The position numbers were made by a program, and so were the translations under genes. A model generated the notes under the pieces. It searched no databases. It was not told where the DNA came from and saw only the letters and a program-made list of their open reading frames with translations. Positions 10,958 through 21,671 of a stretch of 64,000 nucleotides of DNA are shown piece by piece (the stretch's first letter is position 1; the number at the start of each line of letters is the position of its first letter). Source of the stretch: Pelobates cultripes (taxonomy: Eukaryota; Chordata; Amphibia; Anura; Pelobatidae); the NCBI GenBank assembly GCA_933207985.1, contig OW240916.1:313739672-313803671 (forward strand), written 5' to 3'.

Positions 10958-11028
10958 CAGTGGGGGATTGACGCCACTGAACGCTAAGAACACTTGAGCA
11001 AGGTTTCTTTGCTCACGCCAAGGTGAGT
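10958..11028 (+). other. Double-hairpin module b, P1
   Basis: Hairpin 1 CAGTGG/CCACTG (10958-10963 with 10974-10979) with a GGGATT-containing loop. Hairpin 2 GAGCAA/TTGCTC (10996-11001 with 11009-11014). GTGAGT at 11023-11028. Compared with module a the stems differ in sequence but still pair, which suggests structure is being kept. Confidence 0.6.
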
Positions 11029-11066
11029 CATTTACCTACTTACAGACCTATACCTGGAAACTATAT

Positions 11067-11416
11067 CGACATTCTACACTATTGGAGTTCCTCTTCTTCT
11101 TCTTTTTTTTTTTATGTATCTACGTATTGACAAGCATTTCAAGACATCCTCAACATAAGAAGACTCAGATACCCATTTGGACTGTATACTCTCCTAGAAC
11201 CACACAGGTTTATTTATATTTGGGACTTTTTTATTACTTTTATTTATTCTATTTATTTTACCTTCTTGTCCCCTTAGCGCGACCTATATACCTTTTTCTG
11301 TTTGTTCCATTCCATGTGAGGTTATTTGAGGGACCTCATTCCTATAGGTTGCTGCTTTTACTTTTTGTTTTTAGTTTCTCTTAGATTGTTTAGCGCTGAA
11401 CCATTACCTTTTTGTT
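11067..11416 (+). repeat. Pseudo-LTR end segment between P1 and P2
   Basis: About 350 bp matching both ends of unit M and the segment before P3. It joins the 3' region of P1 directly to the leader of P2 ORF1 without any filler, so neighbouring units share one pseudo-LTR. The sequence equivalent to the P3 terminus (ACCTTTTTCTG) is at 11290-11300. Confidence 0.8.
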
Positions 11417-11464
11417 CTATTGTTCTTTCCCTCTGGTGATAGCTGCTTTTTTTCTATAGAAACT

Positions 11465-12610
11465 ATGTCTATTTTTGATTATAGGAGAAACTACACTATT
11501 GACATTAACCATGTGTTTGACTCAAATAACAGCGAATTAATTTATAATGATCATCTAACTCAGAACCAACAAGACTTATTTAGACAACTAGAAAAAGCTT
11601 TGACTTCTGAAATTAAATTAAAATGGGAAATAGCAACTTTAAAGAAATATATTGATGAAAAGATTACTCCTAGAGGCCTTAGGTTACATAAATTACCTAC
11701 TTCAGATCAAGACGATGAAGAGTTTATGAACGATTGGTTCAATAAACTTGAAATATGTACCTTTGGCCTCATGGAGACTTTAATCTTAAAAAAAAGCAAA
11801 AAACTCTCCATCCTGGACATTGAGATTAACAAACTTAAAGACAATTTATTACCATTCACAGAAACTCATGCCTACAAACAAAACTCAATTCTAATACAAA
11901 GTAAGATTGAAAAAGTGGAAACTGATACTAAGCATATAAAAATAAAGAAATATATAAGGGACAAGCAAGACTACAACAACAATCAAATCAGAACATATAA
12001 TTTACACAAAAAGTATACTAGCGATACATATACAGTAAAAAACAGAAATTCAACATACGGACACAACTCTAACCCTTACCCTCACTACTATGAAAAACCA
12101 AGACATTACCCTACTTCACCTGCTATGCACCGTCACCGTCAAGTCAATTATTATCCTCAAAAGAAATACAGTTCTACCGGCAATCACCCAAATGAATATG
12201 AAAGAAATAATTCACTATATAATAAACAAAGATCATCACATACTTATAGAAAACCTATCCATAATATGAATAATCATCACAACTCACCAGATTACCAAAA
12301 TTTCCCTCACTACACTACCACAAGAAAGCCCAACCATTCACAACCTCTAACCCCTAGACCACAAAGATCCAGGTTTGGGCATAAATATCCCGACCCCCCG
12401 AAATCACCACCCAACTACACTCATAATAACAGATATCAGTTACTGTCTATTGATTCCGAAATTGAAGAGAATTTTTTAGACATCCGTACACAAAACCTAC
12501 CTCATACACAAACTCCGTACCTCCCCAGAACAAGAAAACGAAGCTTAAGTATAGAGGAAGGAGAAGTGGCGGAAGATTACAAAAGAGAAAGAAAAGAGAG
12601 ACAACAATAA
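11465..12610 (+). CDS. PLE ORF1 of P2
   Basis: 381 codons from ATG 11465. Landmarks match unit M: acidic N-terminus, a helical segment around KKYIDEKITPRGLRLHKLP, a Lys-rich central part (residues about 120-175), then an Asn/His/Tyr/Pro-rich low-complexity half and a charged C-terminus. Ala replaces Val in the TSP(A/V)MHRHR segment. ORF2 overlaps the last 46 codons in the -1 frame. The resemblance to segments upstream of RT in other PLE proteins suggests that ORF1 may be the N-terminal part of a polyprotein. No enzyme motif is seen. Confidence 0.78.
   Translation: MSIFDYRRNYTIDINHVFDSNNSELIYNDHLTQNQQDLFRQLEKALTSEIKLKWEIATLKKYIDEKITPRGLRLHKLPTSDQDDEEFMNDWFNKLEICTFGLMETLILKKSKKLSILDIEINKLKDNLLPFTETHAYKQNSILIQSKIEKVETDTKHIKIKKYIRDKQDYNNNQIRTYNLHKKYTSDTYTVKNRNSTYGHNSNPYPHYYEKPRHYPTSPAMHRHRQVNYYPQKKYSSTGNHPNEYERNNSLYNKQRSSHTYRKPIHNMNNHHNSPDYQNFPHYTTTRKPNHSQPLTPRPQRSRFGHKYPDPPKSPPNYTHNNRYQLLSIDSEIEENFLDIRTQNLPHTQTPYLPRTRKRSLSIEEGEVAEDYKRERKERQQ
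12472..12478 (+). promoter_or_regulatory. Candidate -1 frameshift heptamer TTTTTTA
   Basis: In ORF1 frame it reads T TTT TTA, the X XXY YYZ pattern of known -1 slippery sites. The -1 frame has a TGA just upstream (in ATTGAA) and is then open into ORF2 (RHPYTKPTSY... to IFNLSQKVL). Present unchanged in P1 (7149-7155), P3 (17791-17797) and M (5611-5617). Confidence 0.4.
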
Positions 12611-14926
12611 TACAAAACTGTGATGAAAAAAAACTAGGAATTTTTAACCTTTCGCAAAAAGTTTTAACATCTACACAGATCCAAGTTTTAAGCAAAGGTC
12701 TAAAGTATGCTCCTACAAACTCTTTTAATCCCTTCCAAGCTTTTTTAGATATAAACAAATTTGTGAGGAAAGCCACTATCAAAAGATTTTTTACTCAAAA
12801 TACCTCTACAACCAATCTAGCACCTCAAAATCAATCTATTAATATCCAAACAGTTGATCCTACAATCCATACAGATTTAAAAAAACCCCTCTAAGTTTTA
12901 TCCCTCACATTTTAAATCGGGTCCAATAGAGGTCTTTGAAAAACTAGTCTTAAAAGACTTTGAGAAAATAAAGCACAATAAATATGATCATCAGAATTTA
13001 ACACAAAATGAACGCAAAGCAATTAAAGAACTTCAAAATGACGAAGATATCGTCATTAAACCTGCGGATAAAGGTGGAGGTCTGGTTATCTTGTCTAAAC
13101 TATCATACATTGAAGAAGCCAATCGTCAACTCAATGATCGTGAAGTATATGACAAGTTACCATACGACCCAACTTCAAAAATTAAAACTACTTTAAAAGA
13201 TTTTCTAACTAAGGGACTTGATCTAAACATCCTAAGCAAACAAGAATTTAATTATTTAAACATTCCCTATCCCAAGATACCGGTCATTTATTTTCTCCCC
13301 AAAATTCATAAAAATATGACCAAACCCCCTGGGAGACCAATTGTATCAGGGATTAACTCTGTTTTATCCAATCTCTCAGAATATATAGATATTTTATTAC
13401 AGCCTTCAGTAAAATTAATGAGATCTTATCTCAAAGACTCGATGACCCTTTTATCCTTTTTAAAAGATTTTATATGGTGTCAAGATTATATTTTAGTTAC
13501 GTGCGACGTCCAATCTTTATATACTATTATTCCCCACACCTTAGGATGTGAGTCAGTTGAAAAAATTTTAAAAAACCAAACTTCGATTCCAGTCTCACAA
13601 ATAAATTTTATTTTAGAGGGTATTCACATGATTTTAACCAACAATTATTTTTGGTTTTATGATTCTTTTTATATCCAAAAAAAAGGTACAGCCATGGGAA
13701 CCAGGTTTGCCCCTAGCTATGCTAACCTCTTTATGGCTGATTGGGAGTCTTCAGCCATTTGGGGTGATCATAGCTGGCGGGCAAACCTGATCGCATACTT
13801 TCGCTATATAGACGATTTATTTTTTATTTGGCAAGGTTCAGAGACCTCTCTTAAACTGTTTTTAGAATTTTTAAACAACAATGATAAAAGTATAATTTTA
13901 ACCTCAAATTATAGTAAGGTATCCATTGATTTTTTGGATCTCAACATTTTTATTCATGAAGGAAATATTCAAACCAAGACTTTTTTTAAAGAAGTATGTA
14001 CTAATACTATTATAGACCATACAAGCTGTCATTATAAACCCTGGTTAGATGGGATTCCGAAAAGTCAATTTCTTCGCCTTCATCGTAATTGTTCTCTATC
14101 AAATGATTTTAAAATCCAATCTACCTCATTGAATAGCAAATTTTTAGATAAAAACTATGAACCAGAAAAATTGAATGCAGCATTAAAAGAAGTCAGTACA
14201 AAAGAAAGAAAGGACCTTTTAGCATACAAAGCTAAAAAGGAAGACCCCCCAAAATTGCCTATTATCTTAGACTTTAATAAAAAAAATAAAGATATAAAAA
14301 AAATCATTAATAAACATTGGCACATTCTTAAACAGGACGACCTTTTAAAAGACTATATCCCTGACAAACCAAATGTGATTTTTAGAGGGGCCCCAAATTT
14401 TAAGAAAATTCTAACGAAAAATTATACTAAAATTACTTCATCAAAGGAGACCTTTCTGTCAAAACCAAAAGTTTTTTTTAAATGTAACAAATGCATCGTA
14501 TGCAGATCCACAAATCCCAATACCAATACTAAAACGACTCATTTCTCCTCCACCATCACCAAAACTATGTACCCGATTAAGGACTTCATAGGATGCAATA
14601 CCAAGAATGTTATCTATTTATTAGAATGTCCATGTGGTTTTCAATATGTTGGTATGACAACAAGGTGTTTAAAGATCAGACTGGCAGAACATTGCCGTAA
14701 TATCAAAAAAGGATATGATAATCATTCAGTGTCCAAGCACTTTTTATTGCACAATAAAGACCCAAGTGCTCTTAAAGTTACTGGGATAGAAAAAGTTTCC
14801 ATGCCATGGAGAGGAGGGGATATGAAAAATATTTTGGGGAAAAGAGAGATGAATTGGGTTTTTCAATTAAAAACCCTATCACCTCAAGGCTTAAATGTTG
14901 AATTTGACCTTTTCAACTTTTTATAA
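12472..14926 (+). CDS. PLE ORF2 of P2: reverse transcriptase with GIY-YIG endonuclease
   Basis: Conceptual product about 815 residues over two frame changes. First part (about 12613-12891): IFNLSQKVL, then LSKGLKYAPTNSFNPFQAFL, the conserved N-terminal block of PLE polymerases. It ends at TAA 12892-12894; a +1 shift at CTC TAA G joins KFYPSHFKSGPIEVFEKL and the 611-codon main part. RT landmarks: KPADKGGG (13058-13081), GTAMGTRFAPSYANLF, YIDD (13805-13816). Then the cysteine cluster (14483-14503) and GIY-YIG (about 14605-14705). Arg is present in EHCRNIKKG. Role: target nicking and target-primed cDNA synthesis in the nucleus. This is the best candidate for an active copy if the two shifts are programmed; otherwise it is dead like its siblings. 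Confidence 0.88.
12892..12894 (+). promoter_or_regulatory. Candidate +1 frameshift at stop codon (CTC TAA G)
   Basis: The N-terminal ORF2 frame ends CCC CTC TAA G. Skipping one base (CTC, then AAG TTT TAT) restores the frame that continues through the whole RT. All four units have an 11-base A/C run before it: A7C4 in P1-P3 and A8C3 in M. The layout resembles antizyme or RF2 +1 shifts but could be a fixed one-base insertion. Confidence 0.35.
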
Positions 14927-15062
14927 TAATTTTTTTTATTTTTTTATTATACTATACTCTCTATTATTATTTATTTCTATTTTCATTTTTATTTTCATTT
15001 TATTTTTATATTTATTTTTATTATTATTATTTATATTTATTCTTATCTTTTATTTTTACTCA

Positions 15063-15066
<4 letters not shown>

Positions 15067-15151
<85 letters not shown>
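15067..15151 (+). repeat. 85-base T homopolymer, P2
   Basis: Same position and same length as in P1 and P3. Confidence 0.9.
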
Positions 15152-15154
<3 letters not shown>

Positions 15155-15857
15155 TTTTATTATTATTTCTTTTTCATTTTTTTCTATACTTACCCTTATT
15201 CACTTTTATATATATTCTTTATTTATATATATTCTTTTCATTATTATCTTTTTCTTTTTTCCTTAGATTTATGCAGGATATTTCCTGCTATAAACCCCTC
15301 TTTTGTTTCTTCCCCTTTTTCTTTTCTCCCCCTCTCCCTTCACCAATTAGGTCTTTATTTACATATAGGGCTAATCATCTAGCTCCTATATGCCTCTGCT
15401 GCACTATCTAGTCGAGAGACAGGCGATATACTTTTGCGCCGATCTCCCGACTCTCTGGCATACATTTCCCACAATACCCAGTTCCGATCACGTGATCGCG
15501 TCTAGCCGCGATCACGTGTTTCATTATATATTACTTTTTTTAATAATGCTCGTTTTTCTATTTCAAGCCCACAGACATTTTCATATCACTTTTATATACG
15601 TTCCTATATCATCAATTTTAACTTTTGTATACATACTAATTGCGAATATATTTTGTTCACTGACATCATTTCTCCTAGTGTATAACATTATAAAAAATGC
15701 TCGTTTTATTATTTGAAACTGATAATTATCTTAATATTGCATTATATAATGCTTTCACATTTCAATTTCTTACTTTTAAACTGTTTTTAAACTATGCATA
15801 CTGTAAGTGTGACGTCATTTGGCGCCAAAATTCAAATGCCTAATTGATTTTTTAGCT

Positions 15858-15865
15858 TATAAAAG
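15858..15865 (+). promoter_or_regulatory. TATA box of P2 pseudo-LTR
   Basis: TATAAAAG, which would drive unit P3. Context is the same as at 10535. Confidence 0.45.
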
Positions 15866-15899
15866 TAGCTTGTGTACCAGGTTTTTCTCTCTTTTAAAT

Positions 15900-15939
15900 G
15901 CCATTTGATAAAGCCCTGTGTGGTGAAACGCGTTTTGGC
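15900..15939 (+). ncRNA. Hammerhead-like motif, P2
   Basis: Identical to the P1 motif at 10577-10616, with the same degenerate core. Confidence 0.4.
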
Positions 15940-16110
15940 TATTACAAAGTCTGTTATATATATTGATAATTTATATTTTAATAAAGGAATATTGGCCCTT
16001 ATTTTTTGCCTATATACTTTTAATTCCTTTTATTTTTTTATTGTTATTTTCAATTTGAATTACCTGGTCATCAATTTGGATTGAAGTACGTCAACTTCCA
16101 AGAATCCTAA

Positions 16111-16174
16111 GGTGGGGATTGTACCACCTGCGCCATCATACTGAGCAGTATTTCCTGCTCATGTACATGTGAGT
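16111..16174 (+). other. Double-hairpin module a, P2
   Basis: Same stems and GTGAGT (16169-16174) as in P1. Confidence 0.6.
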
Positions 16175-16280
16175 ATTTTACTTATTTTATTTGTTTTTAC
16201 AAACATCAGTGAGCACTATATACGTCTCTCATTTTTTATATACTGAGGAATTGTCCAGGACCCCATCACCTATATCCTAC

Positions 16281-16351
16281 CAGTGGGGGATTGACGCCAC
16301 TGAACGCTAAGAACACTTGAGCAAGGTTTCTTTGCTCACGCCAAGGTGAGT
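16281..16351 (+). other. Double-hairpin module b, P2
   Basis: CAGTGG/CCACTG and GAGCAA/TTGCTC stems followed by GTGAGT, as at 10958-11028. Confidence 0.6.
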
Positions 16352-16783
16352 CATTTACCTACTTACAGACCTATACCTGGAAACTATATCGACATTCTAC
16401 ACTATTGGAGTTCCTCTTCTTCTTTTCTTTTTATGTATCTACGTATTGACAAGCATTTCAAGACATCCTCAACATAAGAAGACTCAGATACCCATTTGGA
16501 CTGTATACTCTCCTAGAACCACACAGGTTTATTTATATTTGGGACTTTTTTATTACTTTTATTTATTCTATTTATTTTACCTTCTTGTCCCCTTAGCGCG
16601 ACCTATATACCTTTTTCTGTTTGTTCCATTCCATGTGAGGTTATTTGAGGGACCTCATTCCTATAGGTTGCTGCTTTTACTTTTTGTTTTTAGTTTCTCT
16701 TAGATTGTTTAGCGCTGAACCATTACCTTTTTGTTCTATTGTTCTTTCCCTCTGGTGATAGCTGCTTTTTTTCTATAGAAACT

Positions 16784-17929
16784 ATGTCTATTTTTGATTA
16801 TAGGAGAAACTACACTATTGACATTAACCATGTGTTTGACTCAAATAACAGCGAATTAATTTATAATGATCATCTAACTCAGAACCAACAAGACTTATTT
16901 AGACAACTAGAAAAAGCTTTGACTTCTGAAATTAAATTAAAATGGGAAATAGCAACTTTAAAGAAATATATTGATGAAAAGATTACTCCTAGAGGCCTTA
17001 GGTTACATAAATTACCTACTTCAGATCAAGACGATGAAGAGTTTATGAACGATTGGTTCAATAAACTTGAAATATGTACCTTTGGCCTCATGGAGACTTT
17101 AATCTTAAAAAAAAGCAAAAAACTCTCCATCCTGGACATTGAGATTAACAAACTTAAAGACAATTTATTACCATTCACAGAAACTCATGCCTACAAACAA
17201 AACTCAATTCTAATACAAAGTAAGATTGAAAAAGTGGAAACTGATACTAAGCATATAAAAATAAAGAAATATATAAGGGACAAGCAAGACTACAACAACA
17301 ATCAAATCAGAACATATAATTTACACAAAAAGTATACTAGCGATACATATACAGTAAAAAACAGAAATTCAACATACGGACACAACTCTAACCCTTACCC
17401 TCACTACTATGAAAAACCAAGACATTACCCTACTTCACCTGTTATGCACCGTCACCGTCAAGTCAATTATTATCCTCAAAAGAAATACAGTTCTACTGGC
17501 AATCACCCAAATGAATATGAAAGAAATAATTCACTATATAATAAACAAAGATCATCACATACTTATAGAAAACCTATCCATAATATGAATAATCATCACA
17601 ACTCACCAGATTACCAAAATTTCCCTCACTACACTACCACAAGAAAGCCCAACCATTCACAACCTCTAACCCCTAGACCACAAAGATCCAGGTTTGGGCA
17701 TAAATATCCCGACCCCCCGAAATCACCACCCAACTACACTCATAATAACAGATATCAGTTACTGTCTATTGATTCCGAAATTGAAGAGAATTTTTTAGAC
17801 ATCCGTACACAAAACCTACCTCATACACAAACTCCGTACCTCCCCAGAACAAGAAAACGAAGCTTAAGTATAGAGGAAGGAGAAGTGGCGGAAGATTACA
17901 AAAGAGAAAGAAAAGAGAGACAACAATAA
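16784..17929 (+). CDS. PLE ORF1 of P3
   Basis: 381 codons from ATG 16784, same protein as in P2 with Val in TSPVMHRHR. The last 46 codons overlap the -1 frame of ORF2 downstream of the TTTTTTA at 17791-17797. Translation would depend on the promoter in the P2 pseudo-LTR, 0.9 kb upstream. Confidence 0.78.
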   Translation: MSIFDYRRNYTIDINHVFDSNNSELIYNDHLTQNQQDLFRQLEKALTSEIKLKWEIATLKKYIDEKITPRGLRLHKLPTSDQDDEEFMNDWFNKLEICTFGLMETLILKKSKKLSILDIEINKLKDNLLPFTETHAYKQNSILIQSKIEKVETDTKHIKIKKYIRDKQDYNNNQIRTYNLHKKYTSDTYTVKNRNSTYGHNSNPYPHYYEKPRHYPTSPVMHRHRQVNYYPQKKYSSTGNHPNEYERNNSLYNKQRSSHTYRKPIHNMNNHHNSPDYQNFPHYTTTRKPNHSQPLTPRPQRSRFGHKYPDPPKSPPNYTHNNRYQLLSIDSEIEENFLDIRTQNLPHTQTPYLPRTRKRSLSIEEGEVAEDYKRERKERQQ

Positions 17930-20245
17930 TACAAAACTGTGATGAAAAAAAACTAGGAATTTTTAACCTTTCGCAAAAAGTTTTAACATCTACACAGATC
18001 CAAGTTTTAAGCAAAGGTCTAAAGTATGCTCCTACAAACTCTTTTAATCCCTTCCAAGCTTTTTTAGATATAAACAAATTTGTGAGGAAAGCCACTATCA
18101 AAAGATTTTTTACTCAAAATACCTCTACAACCAATCTAGCACCTCAAAATCAATCTATTAATATCCAAACAGTTGATCCTACAATCCATACAGATTTAAA
18201 AAAACCCCTCTAAGTTTTATCCCTCACATTTTAAATCGGGTCCAATAGAGGTCTTTGAAAAACTAGTCTTAAAAGACTTTGAGAAAATAAAGCACAATAA
18301 ATATGATCATCAGAATTTAACACAAAATGAACGCAAAGCAATTAAAGAACTTCAAAATGACGAAGATATCGTCATTAAACCTGCGGATAAAGGTGGAGGT
18401 CTGGTTATCTTGTCTAAACTATCATACATTGAAGAAGCCAATCGTCAACTCAATGATCGTGAAGTATATGACAAGTTACCATACGACCCAACTTCAAAAA
18501 TTAAAACTACTTTAAAAGATTTTCTAACTAAGGGACTTGATCTAAACATCCTAAGCAAACAAGAATTTAATTATTTAAACATTCCCTATCCCAAGATACC
18601 GGTCATTTATTTTCTCCCCAAAATTCATAAAAATATGACCAAACCCCCTGGGAGACCAATTGTATCAGGGATTAACTCTGTTTTATCCAATCTCTCAGAA
18701 TATATAGATATTTTATTACAGCCTTCAGTAAAATTAATGAGATCTTATCTCAAAGACTCGATGACCCTTTTATCCTTTTTAAAAGATTTTATATGGTGTC
18801 AAGATTATATTTTAGTTACGTGCGACGTCCAATCTTTATATACTATTATTCCCCACACCTTAGGATGTGAGTCAGTTGAAAAAATTTTAAAAAACCAAAC
18901 TTCGATTCCAGTCTCACAAATAAATTTTATTTTAGAGGGTATTCACATGATTTTAACCAACAATTATTTTTGGTTTTATGATTCTTTTTATATCCAAAAA
19001 AAAGGTACAGCCATGGGAACCAGGTTTGCCCCTAGCTATGCTAACCTCTTTATGGCTGATTGGGAGTCTTCAGCCATTTGGGGTGATCATAGCTGGCGGG
19101 CAAACCTGATCGCATACTTTCGCTATATAGACGATTTATTTTTTATTTGGCAAGGTTCAGAGACCTCTCTTAAACTGTTTTTAGAATTTTTAAACAACAA
19201 TGATAAAAGTATAATTTTAACCTCAAATTATAGTAAGGTATCCATTGATTTTTTGGATCTCAACATTTTTATTCATGAAGGAAATATTCAAACCAAGACT
19301 TTTTTTAAAGAAGTATGTACTAATACTATTATAGACCATACAAGCTGTCATTATAAACCCTGGTTAGATGGGATTCCGAAAAGTCAATTTCTTCGCCTTC
19401 ATCGTAATTGTTCTCTATCAAATGATTTTAAAATCCAATCTACCTCATTGAATAGCAAATTTTTAGATAAAAACTATGAACCAGAAAAATTGAATGCAGC
19501 ATTAAAAGAAGTCAGTACAAAAGAAAGAAAGGACCTTTTAGCATACAAAGCTAAAAAGGAAGACCCCCCAAAATTGCCTATTATCTTAGACTTTAATAAA
19601 AAAAATAAAGATATAAAAAAAATCATTAATAAACATTGGCACATTCTTAAACAGGACGACCTTTTAAAAGACTATATCCCTGACAAACCAAATGTGATTT
19701 TTAGAGGGGCCCCAAATTTTAAGAAAATTCTAACGAAAAATTATACTAAAATTACTTCATCAAAGGAGACCTTTCTGTCAAAACCAAAAGTTTTTTTTAA
19801 ATGTAACAAATGCATCGTATGCAGATCCACAAATCCCAATACCAATACTAAAACGACTCATTTCTCCTCCACCATCACCAAAACTATGTACCCGATTAAG
19901 GACTTCATAGGATGCAATACCAAGAATGTTATCTATTTATTAGAATGTCCATGTGGTTTTCAATATGTTGGTATGACAACAAGGTGTTTAAAGATCAGAC
20001 TGGCAGAACATTGCTGTAATATCAAAAAAGGATATGATAACCATTCAGTGTCCAAGCACTTTTTATTGCACAATAAAGACCCAAGTGCTCTTAAAGTTAC
20101 TGGGATAGAAAAAGTTTCCATGCCATGGAGAGGAGGGGATATGAAAAATATTTTGGGGAAAAGAGAGATGAATTGGGTTTTTCAATTAAAAACCCTATCA
20201 CCTCAAGGCTTAAATGTTGAATTTGACCTTTTCAACTTTTTATAA
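17791..20245 (+). CDS. PLE ORF2 of P3: reverse transcriptase with GIY-YIG endonuclease
   Basis: Same organisation as P2: -1 entry at the heptamer, +1 shift at TAA 18211-18213, then an open frame to 20245. YIDD is at 19124-19135. The Cys variant (EHCCNIKKG) is shared with P1. The A8 run that is expanded to nine in unit M is normal here, so RT and GIY-YIG stay in one frame. Function as for the other copies. Confidence 0.88.
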
Positions 20246-20380
20246 TAATTTTTTTTTTTTTTTATTATACTATACTCTCTATTATTATTTATTTCTATTT
20301 TCATTTTTATTTTCATTTTATTTTTATATTTATTTTTATTATTATTATTTATATTTATTCTTATCTTTTATTTTTACTCA

Positions 20381-20384
<4 letters not shown>

Positions 20385-20469
<85 letters not shown>
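20385..20469 (+). repeat. 85-base T homopolymer, P3
   Basis: Third copy of the T run with unchanged length. Confidence 0.9.
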
Positions 20470-20472
<3 letters not shown>

Positions 20473-21177
20473 TTTTATTATTATTTCTTTTTCATTTTTT
20501 TCTATACTTACCCTTATTCACTTTTATATATATTCTTTATTTATATATATTCTTTTCATTATTATCTTTTTCTTTTTTCCTTAGATTTATGCAGGATATT
20601 TCCTGCTATAAACCCCTCTTTTGTTTCTTCCCCTTTTTCTTTTCTCCCCCTCTCCCTTCACCAATTAGGTCTTTATTTACATATAGGGCTAATCATCTAG
20701 CTCCTATATGCCTCTGCTGCACTATCTAGTCGAGAGACAGGCGATATACTTTTGCGCCGATCTCCCGACTCTCTGGCATACATTTCCCACAATACCCAGT
20801 TCCGATCACGTGATCGCGTCTAGCCGCGATCACGTGTTTCATTATATATTACTTTTCTTAATAATGCTCGTTTTTCTATTTCAAGCCCACAGACATTTTC
20901 ATACCACTTTTATATACGTTCCTATATCATCAATTTTAACTTTTGTATACATACTAATTGCGAATATATTTTCTTCACTGACATCATTTCTCCTAGTGTA
21001 TAACATTATAAAAAATGCTCGTTTTATTATTTGAAACTGATAATTATCTTAATATTGCATTATATAATGCTTTCACATTTCAATTTCTTACTTTTAAACT
21101 GTTTTTAAACTATGCATACTGTAAGTGTGACGTCATTTTGGCGCCAAAATTCAAAATGCCTAATTGATTTTTTAGCT

Positions 21178-21185
21178 TATAAAAG
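21178..21185 (+). promoter_or_regulatory. TATA box of P3 pseudo-LTR
   Basis: TATAAAAG. A promoter here would transcribe outward into the LTR and LINE remnant downstream of the array. Confidence 0.45.
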
Positions 21186-21219
21186 TAGCTTGTGTACCAG
21201 GTTTTTCTCTCTTTTAAAT

Positions 21220-21259
21220 GCCATTTGATAAAGCCCTGTGTGGTGAAACGCGTTTTGGC
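21220..21259 (+). ncRNA. Hammerhead-like motif, P3
   Basis: Same sequence as in P1 and P2. Confidence 0.4.
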
Positions 21260-21430
21260 TATTACAAAGTCTGTTATATATATTGATAATTTATATTTTA
21301 ATAAAGGAATATTGGCCCTTATTTTTTGCCTATATACTTTTAATTCCTTTTATTTTTTTATTGTTATTTTCAATTTGAATTACCTGGTCATCAATTTGGA
21401 TTGAAGTACGTCAACTTCCAAGAATCCTAA

Positions 21431-21494
21431 GGTGGGGATTGTACCACCTGCGCCATCATACTGAGCAGTATTTCCTGCTCATGTACATGTGAGT
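21431..21494 (+). other. Double-hairpin module a, P3
   Basis: Same stems and GTGAGT (21489-21494) as in P1 and P2. Confidence 0.6.
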
Positions 21495-21600
21495 ATTTTA
21501 CTTATTTTATTTGTTTTTACAAACATCAGTGAGCACTATATACGTCTCTCATTTTTTATATACCGAGGAATTGTCCAGGACCCCATCACCTATATCCTAC

Positions 21601-21671
21601 CAGTGGGGGATTGACGCCACTGAACGCTAAGAACACTTGAGCAAGGTTTCTTTGCTCACGCCAAGGTGAGT
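21601..21671 (+). other. Double-hairpin module b, P3
   Basis: CAGTGG/CCACTG and GAGCAA/TTGCTC stems with GTGAGT, within 270 bases of the right end of the array. Confidence 0.6.

Larger units (their letters stand above)
7027..11416 (+). mobile_element. PLE copy P1 (5'-truncated tandem unit)
   Basis: Starts abruptly inside ORF1 (at ACCCCTAGACC, equivalent to about 12350 in P2), then contains a complete ORF2, an 85-base T tract and a full pseudo-LTR that runs directly into ORF1 of P2. Truncation at the inverted junction and completeness at the 3' side fit reverse transcription from the 3' end. Confidence 0.88.
11417..16739 (+). mobile_element. PLE copy P2 (complete tandem unit)
   Basis: Complete unit: ORF1, ORF2, T tract, TATA box, hammerhead-like motif, two hairpin modules and pseudo-LTR end. 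It shares several single-base variants with unit M (GCCGT in the endonuclease, GTTCAC at about 15656, CATTTGGCGCC, TACTGAGG) and others with P3. Confidence 0.9.
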
